From Geomicrobium sp. JCM 19038 (GTDB lineage Bacteria; Bacillota; Bacilli; Bacillales; Marinococcaceae), in assembly GCF_000698125.1 (NCBI RefSeq), contig NZ_BAXA01000003.1:186001-250000 (forward strand): a DNA stretch of 64,000 nucleotides. Reading direction: 5' to 3'. Numbering within the stretch: position 1 is the stretch's first letter; every line of letters starts with the position of its first letter. Both the position numbers and the translations under genes were made by a program. Positions 55,021-62,913 of this stretch are shown here, piece by piece. The notes beneath the pieces are model-generated. The model worked only from the letters and a program-made list of their open reading frames with translations, was not told the DNA's origin and ran no database searches.

Positions 55021-55793
55021 ATGGATGTAATCAACAGCTTACCCGCGTTTTTATTAATTTTTGTCCGGCTTATCGCTTTATGGCAACGATTCCTGTTTTC
55101 TCATACCGAAACGTTCCGTCGTACTTCAAAATTGGGTTGTCGTTCTTTTTTGCACTCATCGTGTTACTAACAATTGACGTTCCAGATATAAGTCTGGATG
55201 GCTCTTACTTTCTTTTAATTATCAAAGAAGTAATGGTTGGACTCTTGCTCGGTCTGATTGCATCGATGTTATTTTATGCAATACAAGTTGCCGGTGCGTT
55301 TATCGATTTGAAGATCGGTTTTCTCGTTGCGAATGTAATTGATCCACAAACAGGAGCACAGTCGCCATTAACGGGTGGTTTCTTATACGCGTTTGCGATA
55401 TTGTTCTTACTTGCGAGCAACGGGCATCATTTGCTTTTGGATGGGATGTTTTATAGCTTTTCGTACGTACCCATTGAAGTAAGTAGCATTAACATTACGA
55501 CTTCCTCTGTTCTAGAGACCGCCGTTGAAGCGTTTGTGACGATGTTTTTAATCGCGTTTCTCATGTCGTTCCCAATCGTAGGATCATTGTTTCTTGTTGA
55601 TGTGGCGCTCGGAATGATGTCAAGAGCCGTGCCGCAAATGAACGTTTTTGTCGTCGGTCTACCGCTTAAGATTATTATCGGTCTACCAATTATGATGATT
55701 ACGATGCCAGCGTTCTTTTACTTACTACGAAACCTAACCGAAGAAATGGCGATTGCGATGCGAACGATGATGCAATTGTTTGGAGGTGCCTAG
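55021..55793 (+). CDS. fliR: flagellar type III export gate protein FliR, one frameshift
   Basis: Export-gate subunit with several membrane helices. The genuine start is ATG 55021 (MDVINSLPAFLLIFVRLIAL); the frame is lost near 55077 and resumes as MATIPVFSYRNVPSYFKIGL. One T is missing from the CTTT run just before ATGGCA (55076-55080). Joined length is 257 residues (B. subtilis 259). Later conserved blocks are KEVMVGLLLGLIASMLFYAIQVAG, DPQTGAQSPLTG and SRAVPQMNVFVVGLPLKI (by position). The first stretch alone is the N-terminal membrane helix, so the break removes it in the raw reading. Confidence 0.9.
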
Positions 55794-55794
55794 C

Positions 55795-56886
55795 ATGTTA
55801 TCAATGGATCTCCAATACTTTTCAGGTGAGAAAACGGAAAAAGCAACACCGAAAAAACGTCAAGATACCCGAAAAAAAGGTCAAGTACCTAAAAGTACAG
55901 ACATTAATACAGCACTCATTTTATTGATCGTTTTTATTTTTTTATTCGTGTATGCTGCGGTTCCAGCAAAATTCATGCAAGATTTGTTTTATGAAACGTA
56001 CATCAACTATGCGTCCCTTTCATTTACCGTTGAAGATACGATGGGTATGTTTCAAGGAATTGTGATTCAGATGGGCGTTGTCATTCTCCCTATTTTACTC
56101 GTCGCAGCGCTTACTGGTGTGGTTGCTAGTATGGTTCAAGTCGGTGTGTTGTTCGCACCAGAAGTCATCAAACCGAAACTATCAAAGATTAACCCGCTAA
56201 AAGGGTTTAAGCGAATCTTCTCGGCAAGGGCGCTCGTTGAACTCGTAAAAGCACTTCTCAAAATCATCCTCGTCGGTACGCTAGCTTTCGGGATTTTGTG
56301 GATGTTTCGCGATGATCTTTTAATGCTTGGCTTATATGATGTGTTAGACGGATATTATGTTGTGAGTCTATTGACCGGAATGATCGGTGTTGCTTCTGCG
56401 ATTTTATTGCTCATTCTTGCAATTCCTGACCTTGTCTATCAACGATTTGATCATGAAAAACAAATACGAATGTCAAAGCACGACGTGAAAGATGAGTTCA
56501 AGAAAATGGAAGGGGATCCTCTCATCAAAGCAAAACGCCGGCAAAAAGCGCAAGATTTAGCGATGCAGCGGATGATGCAAGAAGTTCCTAAAGCAGACGT
56601 CGTAATCACGAACCCAACCCATTACGCCGTCGCTTTAAAATATGATGATTCTTCAATGACTGCACCGAAAGTAATCGGCAAAGGTGTCGATTACATGGCT
56701 TTAAGAATACGAAAGATCGCAACGGATCACGACATAGCGATCGTAGAAAATCGTCCGTTAGCGCGGGCGTTGTACGATGGAACCGACGTTGATGACGAAG
56801 TTCCAGAAGATTTATTTCGAGCGGTTGCTGAAGTACTTGCGTACGTCTACCGTTTAGAAAACGAGACGAAACAAAGGGGGAACTAG
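55795..56886 (+). CDS. flhB: flagellar biosynthetic protein FlhB
   Basis: Export switch protein, 363 residues. Start ATG 55795 gives LQYFSGEKTEKATPKKRQDTRKKGQV at residues 6-31 (by position), the FlhB hallmark. Four membrane segments lie in about residues 32-210; the cytoplasmic domain carries the autocleavage site NPTH near residue 271 within VVITNPTHYAVALKYDD. Ends with AVAEVLAYVYRLENE. The separate ylqH protein in this window matches the part after NPTH. The start overlaps no gene: fliR ends one base earlier. Confidence 0.96.
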   Translation: MLSMDLQYFSGEKTEKATPKKRQDTRKKGQVPKSTDINTALILLIVFIFLFVYAAVPAKFMQDLFYETYINYASLSFTVEDTMGMFQGIVIQMGVVILPILLVAALTGVVASMVQVGVLFAPEVIKPKLSKINPLKGFKRIFSARALVELVKALLKIILVGTLAFGILWMFRDDLLMLGLYDVLDGYYVVSLLTGMIGVASAILLLILAIPDLVYQRFDHEKQIRMSKHDVKDEFKKMEGDPLIKAKRRQKAQDLAMQRMMQEVPKADVVITNPTHYAVALKYDDSSMTAPKVIGKGVDYMALRIRKIATDHDIAIVENRPLARALYDGTDVDDEVPEDLFRAVAEVLAYVYRLENETKQRGN

Positions 56887-56889
56887 CGC

Positions 56890-58919
56890 ATGCGATTCCG
56901 TGATTTATTTATACTCATATTCGTAATCTTAATCGTGGCGATGCTTATTATTCCTTTGCCGTCTCCAATGATTGATGTTCTTATTATCGTCAATATTTCA
57001 CTTTCTTTAATGATTATTCTTGTGGCAATGAATATGAAAGAGCCACTCGATTTCTCGATCTTCCCAACGGTGCTACTTTTAGCAACATTATTTCGCGTCG
57101 GCATTAGTGTTTCGACGACACGAGCAATCCTCGGTCGTGCGGAAGCTGGTGAAGTCATTGACACGTTCGGGAACTTTGTAGTTGGATCGAATCCGCTCGT
57201 TGGGTTTGTCGTCTTTTTAATCCTCGTCGTCATTCAGTTCATCGTCATTGTAAAAGGAGCAGAACGTGTTTCAGAGGTTGGTGCACGTTTTACCCTTGAT
57301 GCGATGCCTGGTAAGCAGATGAGTATTGACGCTGACTTAAATGCAGGCATGATTACCGACCAAGAAGCAAAGAAACGAAGAGAGAAAATCGAAAAAGAAG
57401 CGGACTTCTATGGATCGATGGACGGTGCGAGCAAGTTCGTAAAAGGGGATGCGATCGTCGTGATCGTGATCGTCCTCATTAACATTATTTTTGGCTTCAT
57501 TATTGGAATGGCACAAATGGGCATGAGCTTCCAAGAAGCAGCCAGTACATACACATTATTAACTGTTGGTGATGGGTTAGTGACTCAAATTCCAGCACTT
57601 CTCATGCTACCGCAACAGGGATTGTCGTTACGAGAGCAGCTTCTGATGGCACACTCGGTTCAGATATTAGTAAGCAAATGCTCGCGTATCCGAAATTGTT
57701 ATACATTGCAGCAGCTGCAATTTTCTTGCTCGGCGTGTTTACCCCAATTCCAATTCTTTTGACGATGCCAATTGCGTTGTTTTTAGGGATTGGCGGCTAT
57801 GTGCTTGATCGAAAAGCACCGGAAGTCGAAGAAGAGAAGCCGATTGAAGAACCGGAGGAAGAACCAACAACACCGAACAATGTCACCGATCTTCTCACGA
57901 TTGATCCTGTTGAATTTGAGTTCGGTTACGGTCTTATTCCTCTTGCGGACTCCAATCAAGGTGGAGACTTGTTAGATCGCGTCGTGATGATCAGGCGTCA
58001 ACTTGCCCTTGAGTTAGGGATGATCGTTCCAGTTATTCGTATTCGGGATAACATTCAATTAAAGCCAAACGAATACGTCATAAAAATTCGTGGTAATGAA
58101 GTGAGTCGAAGTGAATTATTGCTTGATCATTACATGGCGATGAGTCCTGGTGTTGATGATGAGTCAATTACTGGAATCGAAACCGTAGAACCGGCATTTG
58201 GATTAAAAGCGCTTTGGGTCGATGATTTAATGAAAGATGAAGCGGAATTGTCGGGTTACACAGTCGTTGATCCTCCTTCTGTCGTGTCGACCCACTTAAC
58301 AGAAGTACTCAAAAACTATGCACATGAGCTTCTAACGAGAGAAGAAACGAAACAGCTCGTTGAACATATAAAAGAAACGCATCCAACACTCGTTGAAGAA
58401 GTCACACCGAATCCACTAAGTCTAGGTGATGTTCAGAAGGTGTTAAAACATTTGCTTAAAGAAAAAGTAAGCATCCGTAACTTGCCTGTTATTTTTGAGA
58501 CGTTGGCGGATTATGGTTCAATGTTTAAAGATCCGCAAATGATGGCGGAATATGCACGTCAGTCATTGTCGCGACAAATTACAAAAGCAGTTAAGCCGGT
58601 GCAAGGAGGCCCACTGTATGTAGTCACGTTAAGCGGCTCTACTGAAAAAGCGATTGCAGACGCTTTGCAACAGACAGAACACGGGTCTTACTTGTCACTC
58701 ACCCCAGACCAGTCACAAAAAATGATGATGTCGATTCAAGAAGAAGTCGTCAAGTTGACGCAAATGGGTCAGTCGCCAGTCGTTCTCTGTTCACCGGCAG
58801 TTCGAATGCACGTGAAGCAACTTATTGAGCGCTTTATGCCTCACGTACCAGTGTTGTCGTACAATGAATTAGAACCTGATTTAGAGATTCAAAGTGTAGG
58901 GGTGGTGAATGTCGCGTGA
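56890..58919 (+). CDS. flhA: flagellar biosynthesis protein FlhA, one frameshift
   Basis: Export-gate platform with membrane and cytoplasmic domains. ATG 56890 begins a run of membrane helices (about residues 5-330) with the FHIPEP-type region [23 protein letters not shown] near 58 and [21 protein letters not shown] near 137 (by position). The frame breaks near 57610: one T is missing from ATG-TCT-ACC, and the correct reading is a [18 protein letters not shown]-type segment, which is broken in the raw frame. The cytoplasmic domain then runs to 58919 ([15 protein letters not shown] region, [14 protein letters not shown]). Reconstructed length is 676 residues (B. subtilis 677). Sequencing deletion is the likely cause. 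Confidence 0.92.
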
Positions 58920-59965
58920 ACGTAAAGAAATTTCGGGGCAAAACGACTGCTGAAGCAATGAAAAAAGTGAGGCAGGCCTTTGGGGCAAACGCGGTCATTC
59001 TCCATAAAAAACCGTCGAAGAAAAACGGTGGTTTGGTTTGAGGAATGTATCTGAAATTGAAGTCATCGCAGCGCTTAGTCTTGAGCCTACGAAACAAGCG
59101 GAACAAAAAAAAAGAACGGATCATCGATCAAAGCGTAGACGTCACAAAGCCAATTTTACCGAGTTCATTTGACCATCACTTGCCTGAAGTCATTATTCAA
59201 ATGAAGTCATTATTAGAGCGACAAGGGGTCAAAGAACGGCTCGTGAATGTCGTCATTGAAGAAGCGTTAAAACAGTATTATCAGCAAAGTGAACGTCAAA
59301 GCCTTGATGAATTATTAAAGACGAGCTTATCTCCCTTTTTCAATGATCCATTAAATGTCGGTCGCTTGAAAGAATCATCAAAAATCGCCGTTTTTCTAGG
59401 ACCTACGGGTGTCGGGAAAACGACGACGATTGCAAAAGTTGCTGCCATGTACAAATTAAAGCAAAACAAAACCATCGGTTTTATTACGTTAGATACGTAT
59501 CGAATTGCAGCTGTTGAGCAGTTAATGACGTATAGCAAAATCTTAAACGTTCCGATTGAAGTGGCGTATAGTGCAGACGATTATAAACAAGCACTTGAGA
59601 AGCTTTCGCATGTAGACATTATCTTTGTCGATACGGCAGGAAGAAATTATCTCGTTTCAGACCATGTTGCAACATTAGAGGCAATTGTTAAGCAAACGAA
59701 TGAACACACAGAATACCTCCTTACCTTATCCTTAACGACGAAAGAAACTGATCTTGATCAATTGTTGGAGCAGTTTCGAGATTTCCCTATTCATCAGCTC
59801 GTTTTCACAAAGTTAGATGAAACGAATACGTACGGAAGTTTATTAAATGTAACAAATGAACTAAACAAACCGATTGCCTTCATAGGGAATGGACAAGATG
59901 TGCCAGAAGACTTAGCGATGTTTGATTTATCAACGATCATAAAGTTCATGCAAAAAGGAAGATGA
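58916..59965 (+). CDS. flhF: flagellar biosynthesis GTPase FlhF, two frameshifts
   Basis: SRP-family GTPase that places flagella. GTG 58916 overlaps flhA; the N-terminus VKKFRGKTTAEAMKKVRQAFG is typical. Break 1 near 59033: one T missing in GGTGGTTTGG; repair reads GGFGLRNVSEIEVIAAL. Break 2 in the nine-A run at 59104-59112: frame returns as QKKERIIDQSVDV if one A is removed (or two added). The B domain is short. The NG domain has [16 protein letters not shown] near residue 158, TLDTYRIAAVEQL near 188, DTAGRN near 237 and FTKLDETNTYGSLLN near 293. Reconstructed length about 350 residues. The protein's usual partner FlhG is altered in the next gene. Confidence 0.88.
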
Positions 59966-59967
59966 AT

Positions 59968-60396
59968 GTGAGAGATCAAGCGGAGAATTTGCGAAAACAA
60001 ATGAACGCATTTGTAGACCATGAATCAGCCACTTTTGCAATGATCACGAGTGATGACAATTTTCACGAAGGCGTGGATTTGTCATATGATGTTCGTTTTA
60101 ATGACCGTATTACTGGCGACGAACATTTTGCCGTGCTAGTTATATGTGCCTTTGAACAAGCGCATTTATTGCAGCTGTACCGACGAATGAAGCGTTATTG
60201 TAATCAGTTGGTGAACGTTTCACAGTATGTGCTCGTCTCAACTGCCAAAGACGAATCGTTACAACTTGTACAAAACATCATTGAGACGTCTGAGACGTAT
60301 TTAAACGTGAATGTTCGTTTTAGTAGATCGTTGCGTGACATCCAAGACATTGAAGATGTGTGTCACACATTGATTAAAGAACGGGGTGCCCCATGA
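59968..60396 (+). CDS. degenerate FlhG-like protein without P-loop
   Basis: A 142-residue protein at the exact position of flhG (ylxH), starting at GTG 59968 with AAGGAAG 6 bp upstream and overlapping cheB by 4 bp. The first residues MRDQAENLRKQM carry the DQAxxLR motif that in FlhG binds and activates the FlhF GTPase. After it, SATFAMITSDDNFHEGVDL lines up with the FlhG strand and P-loop (TIAVISGKGGVGKSN), but Gly and Lys are gone, so no MinD-type ATPase is possible. Later, VSQYVLVSTAKDESLQLVQ and TYLNVNVRFSRSLRD weakly resemble the later FlhG strands. Length is half of a normal FlhG (about 280-300). I read it as a shrunken FlhG kept for its FlhF-activating end; an assembly deletion is a less likely alternative. 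Confidence 0.7.
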   Translation: MRDQAENLRKQMNAFVDHESATFAMITSDDNFHEGVDLSYDVRFNDRITGDEHFAVLVICAFEQAHLLQLYRRMKRYCNQLVNVSQYVLVSTAKDESLQLVQNIIETSETYLNVNVRFSRSLRDIQDIEDVCHTLIKERGAP

Positions 60397-61448
60397 TTTC
60401 TATACTCGTCGTAGATGATTCTGCTTTTATGCGCAAGTGGATGAGTGATGCGATCAATCAGCAAGAAGATTTGCAAGTCGTTGCGATTGCCAAAAATGGC
60501 AAACAAGCGATTGAATTGATCACTAAAGGTACGATTTCTGTTGATGTGATTACGATGGACGTTGAGATGCCAGTAATTGATGGTTTAGAAGCAGTAGAAG
60601 TCATTATGAAACAAAACCCGACACCAATTATTATGGTGAGTACGTTAACCCGTCAAGGTGCGACTGAGACAATTCGTGCATTAACGCTCGGTGCGTTTGA
60701 TTTCGTGCAAAAGCCATCAGGGGCCATCTCCTTAAATATGGAGCTCGTTGAAGAAGAGCTGTTTACGAAGATTCGCTTAGCGAAACAAGCGAACGTACAA
60801 AGCACAGATTCTGAGAGAGTTCGACCAAACGCAAGTGTAAGCGATGAGATCAACCGCTCAGCGACAAAAAAAGTCATTGCAATTGGTGCTTCAACAGGGG
60901 GACCAAGGGTGTTGCAACACGTACTAGAGCGACTGCCTCCACTTGATGTTCCCATTTTCATTGTTCAACACATGCCAAAAACTTTTACGGAGACGTTCGC
61001 TCAGCGACTCGACCGGATTTGTAAGATGCCAGTAAAAGAAGCGACAGACGGTGAGCGTGTGAAGAACGGTGTCGTCTATGTTGCTCCAGGAGACCGGCAT
61101 ATGCTCATAAAAGAACTGAAGTCAGGTACTAAAACAATTGAACTACGAGTCGACTCGCCTTTTGGGCGCGACATTCATCAACCGTCAGTTAATAGTCTAT
61201 TTTACTCGTTAGCAACGATTGAGAAGACAAATGTCTTGGCTGTCGTGTTGACAGGAATGGGTAACGATGGAATGAACGGGTTGACGTTATTAAAGAAAGA
61301 ACAAGAGGTTATGGTCATTGCTGAATCAAAGCAATCAGCGGTCGTTTATGGAATGCCAAAAGCAGTCATTGATACAGGTCTTGCAGATTATGTCGTTCCT
61401 GCAAAGCAAATGGCTACTGAAATGCTAAAAGCGCTTCGGATTTTATAG
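60393..61448 (+). CDS. cheB: chemotaxis protein-glutamate methylesterase CheB
   Basis: Adapts chemoreceptors by demethylation and deamidation. The 351-residue protein has an N-terminal receiver (SILVVDDSAFMRKWMS, DVITMDVEMPVIDGLEA with acceptor Asp near residue 55, TRQGATETIRALTLGAFDFVQKPSG) and a C-terminal methylesterase with the catalytic triad in GASTGGP (Ser near 169), VQHMPKTFTETFAQRL (His) and LTGMGNDGMNGL (Asp). ATG 60393 overlaps the FlhG-like gene. In B. subtilis cheA, cheW and cheC would follow; here the next gene is cheD. Confidence 0.96.
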   Translation: MISILVVDDSAFMRKWMSDAINQQEDLQVVAIAKNGKQAIELITKGTISVDVITMDVEMPVIDGLEAVEVIMKQNPTPIIMVSTLTRQGATETIRALTLGAFDFVQKPSGAISLNMELVEEELFTKIRLAKQANVQSTDSERVRPNASVSDEINRSATKKVIAIGASTGGPRVLQHVLERLPPLDVPIFIVQHMPKTFTETFAQRLDRICKMPVKEATDGERVKNGVVYVAPGDRHMLIKELKSGTKTIELRVDSPFGRDIHQPSVNSLFYSLATIEKTNVLAVVLTGMGNDGMNGLTLLKKEQEVMVIAESKQSAVVYGMPKAVIDTGLADYVVPAKQMATEMLKALRIL

Positions 61449-61496
61449 GACTTTACTCTTTTTTCTGTTCGTTTTTTCCTAAATAAAGTATGTTCG

Positions 61497-61505
61497 TGGT
61501 ACAAT
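61497..61505 (+). promoter_or_regulatory. extended -10 element upstream of cheD
   Basis: TGG-TACAAT at 61497-61505, 45 bp before cheD, fits an extended -10 element; no good -35 or SigD site accompanies it. It may let cheD-sigD be read separately from the long operon. Confidence 0.45.
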
Positions 61506-61549
61506 GGACTTAATTATTTTAACTTAAGCGACGAATGGGTGGTCGAGTC

Positions 61550-62062
61550 ATGAGGGTAGAGCAACCGCGGATGTTGAGTGCTGGAATGGGTGAAGTAGTG
61601 ATGGGGTTTAATGAGGACGTTCTTCACGTTTCGAGCCTAGGTTCTTGTGTCGCAGTCTGTTTGTATAGCAATAAGAAGAACATCGCGTTACTCGGTCATG
61701 TCGTTTTACCCGAATATAAAAGTCGTGGACAAGAACCAAGCTTGTCAAAGCCTGTCAAATATGCTGATATCGCTATTCCATATATGGTTCGTATACTTAC
61801 AAGTCGCTACAACGTACCCTTATCCGATTGTCGAGCAAAAATCGTTGGTGGTGCGCAAATGTTCGCGGTCCTTCGTGATGTTGAAGATCGGCTGCAAATT
61901 GGAATGCGTAACGTTGCTGTTATTAAGAAAATGTTAGTTGATTTAGGAATTGAACTCGTAGCTGAAGAAACTGGTGGAACAACCGGGCGGACCGTTCGAT
62001 TCCATGCGACGACAAAACAACTAACCATTCGCACGAAAGGCGATCAATTAACAACTTATTAA
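61550..62062 (+). CDS. cheD: chemoreceptor glutamine deamidase CheD
   Basis: Deamidates receptor glutamines and in Bacillus partners CheC. The 170-residue protein has the CheD fold with the active-site Cys in LGSCVAVCLY near residue 34, His in LLGHVVLPEY near residue 52, and KIVGGAQMF near 100. ATG 61550 is 8 bp after GGGTGGT; ATG 61535 is an alternative. CheD normally follows cheC and precedes sigD; here cheC is missing, so its usual partner is not local. Identification is secure. Confidence 0.93.
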   Translation: MRVEQPRMLSAGMGEVVMGFNEDVLHVSSLGSCVAVCLYSNKKNIALLGHVVLPEYKSRGQEPSLSKPVKYADIAIPYMVRILTSRYNVPLSDCRAKIVGGAQMFAVLRDVEDRLQIGMRNVAVIKKMLVDLGIELVAEETGGTTGRTVRFHATTKQLTIRTKGDQLTTY

Positions 62063-62081
62063 AAAGAGTGGGAGGAGAACA

Positions 62082-62849
62082 ATGGCTAAGGAACGGTTAG
62101 AAGAAGCGTGGAAACAATGGATTACGAGTCGTGACAAAGACGCTGCAAACCAACTCATTCAAGCATACCTTCCTTTAGTAGACTACCACGTTCACCGAAT
62201 CCTCATTGCATTGCCGAAAAATATGGAACGTGACGAGTTACGTTCACACGGTTTAATGGGGCTTTATGATGCATTGCAAAAGTTTGATCACGAACGAGAA
62301 TTGAAATTTGATACGTATGCGTCGTTCCGTGTTCGTGGTGCCATTATTGACAGTTTACGTAAAGAAGATTGGTTACCTCGTTCGACGAGAGAGAAAATGA
62401 AACGCATCGAAGAAGCAACAGAGCATTTAGAACAACGTCTAGGTCGCCACGTAAGTGAAGTTGAAGTGGCACTTGAACTTGGTTTATCGAGTGATGAAGT
62501 TCTAAAAACAACGATGGATGGTTATATCGCTAACTTCTTATCCATTGACCAAGAGACAAAGCCAGAGAATGATTATGAAGACGCTTTTCAGACGATCTTA
62601 AAAGATGAAAATAACGAAATTCCACATGAGAAACTTGAGAAGAAACTCGTGTACGAGCAATTGCAAGAGCGTATTTCCTTACTTAATGAAAACGAAAAAC
62701 TCGTGATCTCTCTTTTTTATTTCGAAGAACTTACCTTAACTGAAATCGGTAAAACATTGCGTCTGTCAACGTCAAGAATTTCTCAGATTCACTCAAAAGC
62801 GCTCTTTAGATTAAGAACTGCATTTAAGAAAAGCACAGCTGTGTACTAA
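62082..62849 (+). CDS. sigD: RNA polymerase sigma factor SigD (FliA-type)
   Basis: Sigma factor for late flagellar, chemotaxis and autolysin genes. The 255-residue protein has region 2 (DELRSHGLMGLYDALQKFD near residue 52 and KFDTYASFRVRGAIIDSLR near 80), region 3 and region 4.2 helix-turn-helix (LTLTEIGKTLRLSTSRISQIHSKALFRLR near 222-250, by position), close in length to B. subtilis SigD (254). GGGAGGAG precedes ATG 62082. Being last in the operon, its level depends on transcript reach, unless the cheD-proximal promoter is active. A terminator begins inside its last codons. Confidence 0.96.
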   Translation: MAKERLEEAWKQWITSRDKDAANQLIQAYLPLVDYHVHRILIALPKNMERDELRSHGLMGLYDALQKFDHERELKFDTYASFRVRGAIIDSLRKEDWLPRSTREKMKRIEEATEHLEQRLGRHVSEVEVALELGLSSDEVLKTTMDGYIANFLSIDQETKPENDYEDAFQTILKDENNEIPHEKLEKKLVYEQLQERISLLNENEKLVISLFYFEELTLTEIGKTLRLSTSRISQIHSKALFRLRTAFKKSTAVY

Positions 62850-62871
62850 TCATTCGTACACAGCAGTTTTT
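62838..62871 (+). terminator. terminator overlapping the end of sigD
   Basis: GCTGTGTAC (62838-62846) and GTACACAGC (62856-62864) form a perfect 9-bp stem; the stop codon (62847-62849) is in the loop; AGTTTTT follows. It likely closes the fla/che operon. Confidence 0.85.
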
Positions 62872-62913
62872 ACATAAAATAATGTGTTAGAGATTCGATT
62901 GGGGGGAGAGAAA

